From: Mycobacterium sp.
Lineage (GTDB): Bacteria > Actinomycetota > Actinomycetes > Mycobacteriales > Mycobacteriaceae
Assembly (NCBI GenBank): GCA_025966225.1
Contig: JAOPVI010000067.1
Span: 1 to 32,830 of the forward strand
DNA: 32,830 nucleotides
Reading direction: 5' to 3'
In this document: one piece after another, positions 7,301 to 15,354 of the stretch
How the letters are laid out: every line of letters begins with the position of its first letter
How positions within the stretch are numbered: the first letter of the stretch is position 1
The notes under the pieces: model-generated
What the model was told of the DNA's origin: nothing
What the model saw: only the letters and a program-made list of their open reading frames with translations
Databases searched by the model: none
Program-made: the position numbers and the translations under genes

Positions 7301-8125
7301 ATGAGTATTGACCCCTCCAAGATTCTTCTCACCGACCGCGTCGCGGTGGTCACCGGCGGCGGCTCGGGCATCGGGCGCGGCATCGCGGCGGGGCTGAAGG
7401 CCTTCGGTGCGAAGGTGGCGATCTGGGAACGCAACGCCGAACCCTGCGCGTCCGCCGCCGAGGAAATCGGCGCGCTCGGCATCACGACCGACGTGCGGGA
7501 CAGCGCCGAGGTGGACGCCGCGCTGGCGCAGACCGTCGCCGAGCTCGGCCCGGTCACGATCCTGGTCAACAACGCCGGTGGCGTGTTCTGGTCGGGGATC
7601 CTCGACACCACCGAAAATGGTTGGGACGCGCTGTACAAGTCGAATCTGCGGCACGTCTACCTGTGTACACAGCGCGTGGCCCGCAGCATTGTCGAACAGA
7701 ACGGCCTCGTCGAGCAGAAGCTGTCGGGCAGCATCATCAGCGTCACGTCGATCGAAGGCGTGCGCGCCGCACCGGGTTACGCGACGTACGCCGCCGCGAA
7801 GGCAGGCGTCATCAACTACACCAAGACCGCCGCGCTCGAACTTGCCCCGCACGGCATCCGGGTGAATGCCCTTGCTCCCGACATCACGCTGACCGAGGGT
7901 ATGCAGCAGGTGGCGCCCCCGGGTGCCGAGCAACGGTTCGGGCTCACGATCCCGATGGGGCGTGCCGGGCACGTCGACGAGATGGCAGGAGCCGCAGTCT
8001 TTCTCGCATCGGAACTATCGAGCTACATCACCGGTCAGACCATCCACGTCGACGGCGGAACCCAGGCCGCCAGCGGCTGGTACCACCATCCGGAGACGGG
8101 CGACTACGCGCTCGGACCCACCTAG
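7301..8125 (+). CDS. Short-chain dehydrogenase/reductase (classical SDR)
   Basis: 274 aa NAD(P)-dependent oxidoreductase. Motifs in order: TGGGSGIG cofactor loop (about 19-26), NNAG (about 89-92), catalytic Ser in ISVTS and YAAAK (catalytic Tyr/Lys), then HVDGG near the C-terminus as in FabG-like enzymes. The frame runs open far upstream, but SDR homology begins at ATG 7301, where a TATAGT -10 box sits 7 nt away. The last 15 residues (GWYHHPETGDYALGP) extend past the usual SDR end and may contribute to a subunit contact. Its stop codon overlaps that of the convergent SDR at 8122. The substrate is unknown; the context suggests a hydroxy-lipid or xenobiotic alcohol. Confidence 0.9.
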   Translation: MSIDPSKILLTDRVAVVTGGGSGIGRGIAAGLKAFGAKVAIWERNAEPCASAAEEIGALGITTDVRDSAEVDAALAQTVAELGPVTILVNNAGGVFWSGILDTTENGWDALYKSNLRHVYLCTQRVARSIVEQNGLVEQKLSGSIISVTSIEGVRAAPGYATYAAAKAGVINYTKTAALELAPHGIRVNALAPDITLTEGMQQVAPPGAEQRFGLTIPMGRAGHVDEMAGAAVFLASELSSYITGQTIHVDGGTQAASGWYHHPETGDYALGPT

Positions 8126-8925
8126 ACGAAGTCACTGCCGCCATCGACGTTGACCGTGGCGCCGGTAACGTATCCGTTGCGCTTCGACGCCAAATACGTG
8201 GTGATGGACGCGATCTCCTCGGGCAGGCCGGCGCGGCCGAGGTCGCACGGCTGGTGGAAGTTGTCATCGATCCACTTCATCACGTCCACCGGGTTGGTCG
8301 CATCGAGGCCATCGGCTGCCAGGATGTCCTTGAGGTTCTCCGTGAAGCTGGCCGTGACGATGGTGCCTGGGCAAACGCAGTTCACCAGAATACCGTCCTT
8401 GGCAAGGCTTTTCGATAGATTCTTGGTGATGCTGCTCAGCGCCGCCTTCGACGCGGTGTACGCGACGATCCGTGGGTTCTGACGCTGGATGGAATGCGCG
8501 GACAGGGTGACGATGCGGGCCCACTCGGCGGCGCGCAGCATCGGTAGCGCCGCGCGAATGGAACGCACCCCCGACATCGTCCCGAGCGCGAACGCGTCGT
8601 CCCAGTCGGTGTCGGACATCTCCTCGAAGTAGCCGTCGCCCGGTCCGATGGTGTGCACCAGGCTGTTGAGCGCGCCCCAGCGCTCGTGCACCTCTGCGAA
8701 CCCGGCCGCGATCGAATCGGCGGAGGTCATGTCGACGCTGATGCCGACTGCGTCGGGAGCGCCTGCCGCGAGCAGGGCTTCCGTTGCGGCCTCGAGGGCC
8801 GCTTGGCCCCTCGCCATCACCGCCACCTTGGCACCATCGGCGGCCAGGGTTTCGGCGATCGCCAACCCCATGCCCTTGCTTCCCCCGGTCACGACGGCGG
8901 TTGCGCCTGCCAAACCCAGATCCAT
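8122..8925 (-). CDS. Short-chain dehydrogenase/reductase (FabG-like)
   Basis: 267 aa, last gene of the DUF1214 - sulfotransferase - TetR - SDR operon. Cofactor loop TGGSKGMG (13-20); the family NNAG motif is replaced by VHTIG, an unusual variant; the catalytic region has TLSAHS and YTASK. The C-terminus NVDGGSDFV is typical. AGGGAG lies just before ATG 8925, and the gap to the TetR stop is 8 nt. The 3' end shares the four bases CTAG with the convergent SDR, so each strand's TAG stop lies within the other gene. Probably an NAD(P)H-dependent keto/hydroxy reductase acting on the compound the operon handles. Confidence 0.88.
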   Translation of the reverse strand: MDLGLAGATAVVTGGSKGMGLAIAETLAADGAKVAVMARGQAALEAATEALLAAGAPDAVGISVDMTSADSIAAGFAEVHERWGALNSLVHTIGPGDGYFEEMSDTDWDDAFALGTMSGVRSIRAALPMLRAAEWARIVTLSAHSIQRQNPRIVAYTASKAALSSITKNLSKSLAKDGILVNCVCPGTIVTASFTENLKDILAADGLDATNPVDVMKWIDDNFHQPCDLGRAGLPEEIASITTYLASKRNGYVTGATVNVDGGSDFV

Positions 8926-8933
8926 GAGCTCCC

Positions 8934-9605
8934 TTACTTGGTCGGTGGTTCCGGCACTCGATCGCCGAGTACCGCATTGATCGTCTCGGCGGCCACCCCG
9001 AGGCCCCTCAGGCAGAAGCGTTGGACGCGTTCGCGAAGTTCGTCAGCATCACAGCTGCCGACCGCCCATTGCCGTTCGACGTTCGACCAGACGACGCCCT
9101 GTATCGACAGCGCTTCGTTGTCGGGGTCGATCTCGGTGAACTGCCCCAATTCCCGCCCGCGCGCCAGTTGTTCGACCAGCGGACGCAGAATCTCGCCGTA
9201 GGCGGGTCCGATCAGTTCGGGCGAGGCGAACATCTGCGACTGCGCCTCCACCGACATCTGGCGGAGATCCGATCGGATCTCCTCGTTGAATGCCAGTTCC
9301 AGCCGCCCGTCGATCCATGCAGCCACGGCATGGACGGAATCCGGCGCGTCCGCCATCCGACGCCGGAGGCGCAGCATCTCGACGCTGGCCATGCCGAGGA
9401 AGACCGCCGCCACGAGCTCGTCCTTCGAGGCGAAGTGCCGGTAGAACGCTCTGGTGCTCAACTGCGCCCGGCTGAGCACCTGAGCGATGCTGAACGCGCG
9501 AACTCCCTCCTCGCGGACGATCTTCGAGGCGGCGGCCAGAATCGCGACGCGTACCTGCGGATCGGGCTCGAGCTTCTTGCGCCCTCCGGTGCTAGCGGGT
9601 TCCAT
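8934..9605 (-). CDS. TetR-family transcriptional regulator
   Basis: 223 aa. DNA-binding domain near the N-terminus: RVAILAAASKIVREEG, then the helix-turn-helix FSIAQVLSRAQLSTRAFYRH (about 38-57) and FASKDELVAAV. The ligand domain includes a long central helix and two Cys residues near 186 and 198. It lies inside the operon, 9 nt after the sulfotransferase stop and 8 nt before the SDR, so it is made together with its presumed target genes and should autoregulate the promoter at about 12,072-12,101. No obvious palindrome was found at that promoter. Confidence 0.92.
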   Translation of the reverse strand: MEPASTGGRKKLEPDPQVRVAILAAASKIVREEGVRAFSIAQVLSRAQLSTRAFYRHFASKDELVAAVFLGMASVEMLRLRRRMADAPDSVHAVAAWIDGRLELAFNEEIRSDLRQMSVEAQSQMFASPELIGPAYGEILRPLVEQLARGRELGQFTEIDPDNEALSIQGVVWSNVERQWAVGSCDADELRERVQRFCLRGLGVAAETINAVLGDRVPEPPTK

Positions 9606-9614
9606 ACCGAATTG

Positions 9615-10760
9615 TCAGGCCGACGCGTCGTAGGTCGCCAGGTACTCGCTGAACGCCTCCCGCACCTGTCCTTCGGCCAGCCCGAAGTCAGTCAACTCGT
9701 AGGTGTGCGTGCCACGTGCGCCCGGCTTGTGCACGTCCGCCCACTCCTGCACCTTCACCCGCGCAGCGTCGTTGAACTCGAGGCCCAACTTCTCGTAGCT
9801 GTCGGCCACCGTCTTGACGGAGTCGGTCTGCAGGTCCGCGAACGACACGTCCACGAAGCGGTCGTCGCCGAACTTCTTGCGGAACTCCATGGCCCGCCCG
9901 ATGCCCTTGGCCCACCACGCCAGCTGCTCGGCACCCAATTCGTGCGGATCCTTGCGGTCGCTGCTCCAGCTGCGGATGTAGGAGATCAAGCTGCACACCG
10001 AGCCCAAGACCTTCGCCGGATCTCGGTGACTCCAAAGGAATTTGGCTCCTGGGTACACCTCAACGAAGGCGTCGAGGGCGAACATGTGCACCGGGGTGCG
10101 CAGGTGCCACAGATTCGGCTTGCAATGCCACTGCAGCAGTTTGAGCACCTGCTCGTGATATGCGTACGTCTCGCGCATGTCGGTTTCCAACAGCCACTCG
10201 ATGTAGCTGGGCACCCTGACCACGCCGTCGAAGTGATAGGTCCGGAAGCTCATGCCCATCAGATCCTGGCACTCAGTCGCGGACTCGGGTTCGGACGAGT
10301 TCATCGCCTGGAAGTCAGGGAACATGCTGTCGATCATCGCGATGCCCTCGGCGGCCTGCGCGATCCGCGGGTCCGTGTACTGCGTCGCGGCTTCAGGAGG
10401 GGGGGTGGGGGCTTGCGACTCCCAGGTGCGCAGCGACCGGAACTGCGGGTCATTGGCGATCAGCTGGCCCAATGCCGTTGTCCCGGTGCGGGGCAGTCCG
10501 AGGATGACGACCGGACCGTCGATGATCTCGTCGGCGATGTCGGGATGCTGCTTGTAGGTGTCGATGATCTTGAGCCGCTGGATCAGCGCGTTGCTGATCG
10601 TGGCGTGCTGGATGACGTTGCCCATGTCGTTGAGATCGGCCTCGTTGTTCAATCCGTCGACGGTGCGCTCGAGACCCTCACGGTAGTAAGACGAACCGAA
10701 GTCGTCCAAGCCCGTCGCGGCGCGCGCGCCTGCTTCCAGTTCGTCGGCGGAGAAGCTCAT
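9615..10760 (-). CDS. PAPS-dependent sulfotransferase family protein
   Basis: 381 aa. Transfers a sulfuryl group from PAPS to a hydroxyl or similar acceptor. The 5'-phosphosulfate loop GLPRTGTT is at 88-95, and the 3'-phosphate region is FLWSHRDPAKVLGS. A Trp/His-rich middle section and a C-terminal DVHKPGARGTHTYEL segment match the long bacterial Sulfotransfer_3-type proteins that are numerous in mycobacteria. The start ATG 10760 overlaps the DUF1214 stop as ATGA, so the two are translationally coupled and may act as partners. The acceptor is unknown; a lipid or sterol-like alcohol is inferred from the SDR and P450 neighbours. Confidence 0.87.
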   Translation of the reverse strand: MSFSADELEAGARAATGLDDFGSSYYREGLERTVDGLNNEADLNDMGNVIQHATISNALIQRLKIIDTYKQHPDIADEIIDGPVVILGLPRTGTTALGQLIANDPQFRSLRTWESQAPTPPPEAATQYTDPRIAQAAEGIAMIDSMFPDFQAMNSSEPESATECQDLMGMSFRTYHFDGVVRVPSYIEWLLETDMRETYAYHEQVLKLLQWHCKPNLWHLRTPVHMFALDAFVEVYPGAKFLWSHRDPAKVLGSVCSLISYIRSWSSDRKDPHELGAEQLAWWAKGIGRAMEFRKKFGDDRFVDVSFADLQTDSVKTVADSYEKLGLEFNDAARVKVQEWADVHKPGARGTHTYELTDFGLAEGQVREAFSEYLATYDASA

Positions 10761-12001
10761 CGGTAGAACCTCATCTGTACGGCGCGGCGACGCGCGTCGA
10801 TGACCTTGGCGCGCTCAACGGGACTGGTCATCGTGGTATCGGCGGGCAACTCCGACAACACTTCCTCGATCTTGACGACGTGCGCGCCTGGCACCGGGGC
10901 GGTTTCGGTTCGCACACAACGCAGGAGCATGGCGCCGTTGCTGTGCCCGGCGGTGTCGAGCCAGTTCGCCACCCCCGGATCGCGAGCGCATAGTACGAAT
11001 CGCACCTTGCCGTCGGGATCCACCACTGCCTGATGACCGTTGAGGCTCGACTGATGGCGCCCGTAGTGGATGGTCTCCAGCCAAGGATTGCCAAGTGAGA
11101 TACTCCAGTAGACGCCCCTCGGCGGTTCGAACTCGAGCACCAGCGCCTCGTCGGGTTCGAGTTCGAATCGTCCTATGACGGGCCGGTTTTCAGCGGCCGC
11201 CCCCATCGACGACATGTCCATCGGCGGCACGAAGTCGTTGGCTCGTGGCATCGCGCCGAAGTCGAGAAAGAACTTCAGGTTGTCGTAGACGAACTCCCCA
11301 AGCGCGTACAACTGGCGCGCCACCGAGACGTCCTGCTCGACCGAGCGGTCCTTCGGCTCGACCTCGGCGCCCACGCGCTCGATCTGCAGGCTGGCCAGCT
11401 CCTCGGTGTCCCAGTCGTACAGGAAGTTTCGCACCGTCAGCGTCGGATGGTCGCCGGCCAGCTTCAGCCAGTTGCCATCGTGGGAGTCGGCCGACAGGAT
11501 CGCCTCGAAGTTGCCGTCGGCGTCGACCTCGAGTTCGTCGACCAGGAAGTTGCTGGTGGCCGCCATTCCGTCCATCGTCTGCAGACCGACGTAGCGGGCG
11601 GTACCCCGATTGCCGAACAGGCGATAGGTCTCTCCTGCCCGGAAACTCGCGTTCATGTACACGCAGTCCGGGCATTCCAGGCCCCAGGTGACGATGTCGT
11701 CCATCTTGGCGCGATTGACTGCCAGCACCGGGTCCGGATCGACGCGAAGCGCCACGTCGATTCCCACCGCAAGCAGCACCATCAGGTGGCGCATGCCTGC
11801 GCCGAAGTCGACGCGGTTCTTGTTCACCGGGGCGTCCACCACGAGTTGCTGGGCCGCGGTCAAACGCTCCTGCAGGTGGGCCCAGGCCGCGAGCATTTCG
11901 GGATCCTGCCCATCGCCACCCGACAATGCAAACTCCGCGATGGACAACGGCAGCCACGCCATCGGGTTCTTCCAGGCAGTGGGCGACTGCTGATCCGCCA
12001 C
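10757..12001 (-). CDS. DUF1214-domain protein
   Basis: 414 aa from GTG 12001, chosen because AGGAGG (12006-12011) lies 4 nt upstream; an in-frame start 26 codons earlier has no ribosome site and adds a non-conserved leader. The C-terminal third (about 275-370), with GVYWSISLGNPW, VVDPDGKVRFVL and PGVANWLDTAG, is the beta-rich DUF1214 fold. The N-terminal two thirds are mixed helical. No signal peptide is visible. The biochemical role of DUF1214 is not established. Its ATGA coupling to the sulfotransferase and lead position in the operon suggest that it helps bind or process the same substrate. Confidence 0.75.
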   Translation of the reverse strand: MADQQSPTAWKNPMAWLPLSIAEFALSGGDGQDPEMLAAWAHLQERLTAAQQLVVDAPVNKNRVDFGAGMRHLMVLLAVGIDVALRVDPDPVLAVNRAKMDDIVTWGLECPDCVYMNASFRAGETYRLFGNRGTARYVGLQTMDGMAATSNFLVDELEVDADGNFEAILSADSHDGNWLKLAGDHPTLTVRNFLYDWDTEELASLQIERVGAEVEPKDRSVEQDVSVARQLYALGEFVYDNLKFFLDFGAMPRANDFVPPMDMSSMGAAAENRPVIGRFELEPDEALVLEFEPPRGVYWSISLGNPWLETIHYGRHQSSLNGHQAVVDPDGKVRFVLCARDPGVANWLDTAGHSNGAMLLRCVRTETAPVPGAHVVKIEEVLSELPADTTMTSPVERAKVIDARRRAVQMRFYR

Positions 12002-12071
12002 GGTTCCTCCTGCTCCCGCGCGACACCGCACGTCAGGTTTCGAGAACACTATTTTCACTTGCGACGACACG

Positions 12072-12101
12072 ACTATCACACCCTGCGGTGCGGCTTGTCA
12101 A
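12072..12101 (-). promoter_or_regulatory. Probable SigA-type promoter of the DUF1214-sulfotransferase operon
   Basis: On the minus strand TTGACA (12096-12101) is followed after 18 nt by GATAGT (12072-12077). The expected start is near 12065, giving a leader of about 64 nt before GTG 12001. The -35 is a perfect consensus; the -10 is 4/6. Confidence 0.5.
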
Positions 12102-12239
12102 CGAACTGGGGACGTGGGCGTCCTGATGACAACCTTGCTCCGGAATGGCTGCGGGGTTCAAATATGCAGCACTAGAACACAATCGACGCCTACTGAACCG
12201 CTCTCAGAAAGCCGACAGCCGGATGATCCGCAATCGGTC
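12102..12239. other. Intergenic stretch between divergent operons
   Basis: Together with the flanking promoters, the gap between GTG 12001 and GTG 12313 is 311 bp. Apart from the two promoters and the 12276-12300 palindrome I see no gene, RNA-like structure or repeat in it. The stretch around 12160-12190 is locally A+T-richer than the genes on either side. Confidence 0.5.
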
Positions 12240-12269
12240 TTGACGGACCGCCACCGGGCCGACTATGAA
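12240..12269 (+). promoter_or_regulatory. Probable SigA-type promoter of the methyltransferase operon
   Basis: TTGACG (12240-12245), an 18-nt spacer, then TATGAA (12264-12269). The start is expected near 12276, exactly where the 25-bp palindrome begins. Confidence 0.5.
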
Positions 12270-12275
12270 GGAATG

Positions 12276-12300
12276 ATTGTTGGGTGATCCAACCAACAAT
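12276..12300. promoter_or_regulatory. 25-bp palindromic operator before the methyltransferase gene
   Basis: Arms ATTGTTGG and CCAACAAT are perfect 8-bp inverted repeats around a 9-nt centre, with two more symmetric pairs inside, so 10 of 12 pairs match. It lies between the -10 box and the GAGGAG ribosome site, a place where a bound repressor would block initiation. As RNA it could also fold into a hairpin next to the ribosome site. No regulator gene is adjacent. Confidence 0.65.
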
Positions 12301-12312
12301 TGAGGAGCGCGC

Positions 12313-13212
12313 GTGACGGCATCGAACGACGACTCGTGGGACATCAAGACCGGTGTCGGCAGCACCGCCGTGATCGTGGCGGCCATGCGTGCCGAGGAAG
12401 CGCGCAGTCCCGCTCCCCTGGTCCGCGACGAGTTCGCCGAACTGCTGATCTCCGCGCCCGAGCTACGCGAACTTCGCGAATCCATGTCCACGGAGTGGGC
12501 GAGTTCGCCTGAGCACCAAGAAGATTACCAGCGGCTGGTGAGCTATCACGCCGTCCGAACGCACTTCTTCGACCGGTTCTGCGCAGAAAGCTCCGCCGAG
12601 GGCATCGAGCAGTTCGTCATCCTGGCGGCTGGGCTCGACTCGCGGGCCTACCGGCTGGCGTGGGCCAAGGGCACCACCGTCTACGAGCTCGACATGCCCG
12701 ACGTACTCGCGTTCAAGTCGGCGACGTTGGCGCTGCATTGCTCCGAGCCGAGCGCGGCGAGGGTGGAAGTCGGCGTCGACCTCCGCACGGACTGGCCGCT
12801 TGCATTGCGGGAGCGCGGTTTCGACGCGGCTACGCCGACCGCGTGGCTCGTCGAAGGGCTGCTGCCCTTCCTCGATCCCCAGGCCCAACACGCGATCTTC
12901 GACCAGCTCGACGGGCTCAGTGCCCCCGGCAGTCGCGTCGGCGCAGAGGACTACAGCGGCGTCGGCCTGAGACAGGCCATCGCCAACCAGCGCGACGCCG
13001 TTGACTCCGCCGGAACGTCCAACCTCGAGCTCGGCGACCTCTGGACCGACGACACCGATGCCAACTGTGCGGTGTGGTTCGGCGCGCGGGGGTGGCACGG
13101 CGAGGTGCTGGACAGCCGCCGCGAGTCCGAACGACTAGGGCGACCGGTGCCCTCGTTGCTCCGCCACGGCGACCCGGTCTTCTCCAACTTCATCACCACC
13201 GTCAAGCCGTAG
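12313..13212 (+). CDS. SAM-dependent methyltransferase (TIGR00027 / LCM-like family)
   Basis: 299 aa. The N-terminus SWDIKTGVGSTAVIVAAMRA and the SAM-binding strand ILAAGLDSRAYRL (about 102-114) followed by YELDMPDVLAFK are hallmarks of the large mycobacterial family of putative O-methyltransferases related to leucine carboxyl methyltransferase. Start GTG 12313 has GAGGAG 5 nt upstream. The methyl acceptor is unknown; family members have been linked to polyketide or lipid tailoring. First gene of an operon with the CMD-like and carboxyltransferase genes (gaps of 9 and 15 bp), and under the 12276-12300 palindrome. Confidence 0.87.
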   Translation: MTASNDDSWDIKTGVGSTAVIVAAMRAEEARSPAPLVRDEFAELLISAPELRELRESMSTEWASSPEHQEDYQRLVSYHAVRTHFFDRFCAESSAEGIEQFVILAAGLDSRAYRLAWAKGTTVYELDMPDVLAFKSATLALHCSEPSAARVEVGVDLRTDWPLALRERGFDAATPTAWLVEGLLPFLDPQAQHAIFDQLDGLSAPGSRVGAEDYSGVGLRQAIANQRDAVDSAGTSNLELGDLWTDDTDANCAVWFGARGWHGEVLDSRRESERLGRPVPSLLRHGDPVFSNFITTVKP

Positions 13213-13221
13213 GGGGAGACC

Positions 13222-13788
13222 ATGCCACGCATCGCACCCATCCCGATGGAAGAACTGAGCGCGCAGTCCCGCGAGATCGTCGAAGGCGGCGTCGCCGACG
13301 GGCTCTATGCCACCCCGGTGCCGTTGCAGATCTTCGCCTACCGAAGTGCACAACTCGCGCAGGTCAACATGGCGCGGACCTACATGGGCGCCGGTTCGCT
13401 GCTCGGCGGCCGGATACTCGAGCTACTCCGAATCCGAAGCGCCCAACTCGGCGAGTGCGAACCGTGCAGCCAATCGCGCAAGCACGATTCGATCACCGAC
13501 GACGACGTCGCCTGCCTGCTCGCTCCCGGCCACGGCACGCTGACCGAGCAGGAACAAATGGCGGTCGAGTTCATCGATCTGCTCTCCGCGGATCATCACG
13601 CCATGGACGATGAGTTCTACCGGCGGCTCGGCAAGCATTTCACCGCCGCGCAGATCATCGAACTCGGCTTCACGTGCGCGTCCTCGATGGGACTGCACCG
13701 CTTCATCCACACGCTCGACGTCTACGGCGACTCGCCGCCCGTGATCGGCTACTCGCCAGCGCAGGTCGACGCCGCGAAGGCGACGTAG
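13222..13788 (+). CDS. Carboxymuconolactone decarboxylase / AhpD-like protein
   Basis: 188 aa, all helical. The redox/active centre is seen as LGECEPCSQSRKH: a Cys-x-x-Cys pair followed four residues later by His, the AhpD-type motif, in the middle of the chain. Such proteins serve as alkylhydroperoxidase-type reductants or as decarboxylases of ring lactones; CxxC plus His favours the former. GGGGAG lies just ahead of ATG 13222. It sits between a methyltransferase and a carboxyltransferase, so it may protect or process a shared intermediate. No signal peptide. Confidence 0.85.
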   Translation: MPRIAPIPMEELSAQSREIVEGGVADGLYATPVPLQIFAYRSAQLAQVNMARTYMGAGSLLGGRILELLRIRSAQLGECEPCSQSRKHDSITDDDVACLLAPGHGTLTEQEQMAVEFIDLLSADHHAMDDEFYRRLGKHFTAAQIIELGFTCASSMGLHRFIHTLDVYGDSPPVIGYSPAQVDAAKAT

Positions 13789-13803
13789 CCCCGAACGCCT
13801 AAA

Positions 13804-15354
13804 GTGCGAGCGATGGAGCCGCTTCGCGAGGACCACAAAGCTCTGCTGGACCGGCGCGCGTTGACCGAGGACGCGGCCCGCCCCGAAGCCGTCGCGCGGC
13901 GGCACGCCGCGGGCGGGCGCACCGCGCGCGAGAACCTGGAAGACCTGGTCGATCCCGGATCGTTCGTCGAGTACGGGCGCTTCGCGATCGCCGCCCAACG
14001 CCACCGCCGTGACGTCGCCGAACTCATTGCCCGCACCCCCGCCGACGGACTGATCGCAGGCACCGCACGAATCAACGGCAGTGCGTGCGCCGTGCTGTCC
14101 TACGACTACACGGTGCTGGCAGGCACGCAGGGTGCACTCGGGCACCTCAAGAAGGACCGGTTGTTCGAGTTGATCGAGCGGATGGCTCTGCCCACCGTCT
14201 TCTTCGCCGAGGGCGGCGGTGGTCGACCCGGTGACACGGACTATCCGGTCGTGTCCTCGCTCGACGTGCGTGCGTTCGCGCTGTGGGCGGGCCTTTCTGG
14301 ACTGGTACCGCGAATCGCCGTCGTCAAGGGCCGCTGCTTTGCGGGCAATTCCGTGATCGCGGGCTGCTCGGATCTGATCGTGGCCACCGCGGACTCCTCG
14401 ATCGGCATGGGTGGGCCCGCGATGATCGCAGGCGGCGGGCTCGGCGACGTCCACCCCGACGAGGTCGGCCCCATCTCGACGCAAGCACCAAACGGCGTCG
14501 TCGACGTCGTGGTCGCCGACGAGGCGGAGGCCGTCGCCGTCACCAAGCGCCTACTCGGCTACTTCCAGGGCGCCACCCCGGCGGGAGCAGCCGGCGACCA
14601 GGCCCGCTTGCGCACGCTGATTCCCGAGCGCGCCCGCCGCGCCTATCACGTCCAGCCGATCATCGAAACACTCTGCGACACTGGGACAGTGACCTTCCTG
14701 CGCGAGCGCTTCGCCCCGGAAATGGTGACCGCACTTGCGCGCATCGACGGGCGCGCTGTCGGGGTGTTCGCCAACAACACCCGCGTCATGGCCGGTGCGA
14801 TCACGGCGGCCGCCGCAGACAAGGCCGCGCGGTTCCTCCAGCTGTGCGACGCGTTCGGGCTGCCCGTCATCTCGCTCATCGACTGCCCGGGGTACATGGT
14901 GGGTCCGGCCGCAGAAGCCGAGGGGCTGGTGCGGCGCGGCTCGCGTCTGCTGGTGGCGGGCGCCGCGTTGACGGTGCCGCTGATCGCGGTCGTCCTTCGC
15001 CGCGGCTACGGACTCGGTGCGCAGGCGATGGCAGGCGGCAGCCTGCACGAGCCGCTGCTTACGGTCGCGTGGCCGGGCGCCCACCTCGGGCCGATGGGCC
15101 TCGAAGGCGCGGTGCGCCTTGGCATGCGAAAGGAACTCGAGGCCATCGCCGACGACGACGCTCGGGAGGCGCTGGTGCGCGAGGCGACGGCCGCCGCGCA
15201 GGACAACGCCAAAGCCCTTAATGCGGCAATGCTTTTCGAGCTCGACGACGTCATCGACCCAGCCGATACGCGAAGGCTGATCATTAGCACGCTCAGCGCT
15301 GCGTCGGCACGCGTGCGGACTCAGCCGCGCCGAAGATTCATCGACACCTGGTGA
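13804..15354 (+). CDS. Acyl-CoA carboxylase beta subunit (carboxyltransferase)
   Basis: 516 aa; start GTG 13804 or ATG 13813. It has both halves of the biotin-dependent carboxyltransferase fold. The N-domain has GRTARENLEDLVDPGSF and VLSYDYTVLAGTQG. The C-domain has AADKAARFLQLCDAFGLPVI, then the DCPGYMVG turn, and PGAHLGPMGLEGAV. This class (AccD, PccB, MccB) moves CO2 from carboxybiotin to an acyl-CoA. No biotin carboxylase/BCCP alpha subunit is encoded beside it, so it must borrow one elsewhere (AccA3-like) or do a different reaction. The substrate cannot be predicted. Last gene of the methyltransferase operon; ends directly against the convergent gene at 15355. Confidence 0.9.
   Translation: MRAMEPLREDHKALLDRRALTEDAARPEAVARRHAAGGRTARENLEDLVDPGSFVEYGRFAIAAQRHRRDVAELIARTPADGLIAGTARINGSACAVLSYDYTVLAGTQGALGHLKKDRLFELIERMALPTVFFAEGGGGRPGDTDYPVVSSLDVRAFALWAGLSGLVPRIAVVKGRCFAGNSVIAGCSDLIVATADSSIGMGGPAMIAGGGLGDVHPDEVGPISTQAPNGVVDVVVADEAEAVAVTKRLLGYFQGATPAGAAGDQARLRTLIPERARRAYHVQPIIETLCDTGTVTFLRERFAPEMVTALARIDGRAVGVFANNTRVMAGAITAAAADKAARFLQLCDAFGLPVISLIDCPGYMVGPAAEAEGLVRRGSRLLVAGAALTVPLIAVVLRRGYGLGAQAMAGGSLHEPLLTVAWPGAHLGPMGLEGAVRLGMRKELEAIADDDAREALVREATAAAQDNAKALNAAMLFELDDVIDPADTRRLIISTLSAASARVRTQPRRRFIDTW

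Noticed and set aside
8122..8125. CTAG shared by the stops of two convergent SDR genes
   Set aside because: A neat 4-bp tail-to-tail overlap, but such overlaps are ordinary in compact genomes and imply no function.
9021..10766. Long plus-strand open frame (about 580 codons) over the TetR and sulfotransferase genes
   Set aside because: It is antisense to two genes with clear family motifs, is His/Arg/Val-rich without any domain, and arises from the codon bias of high-G+C DNA.
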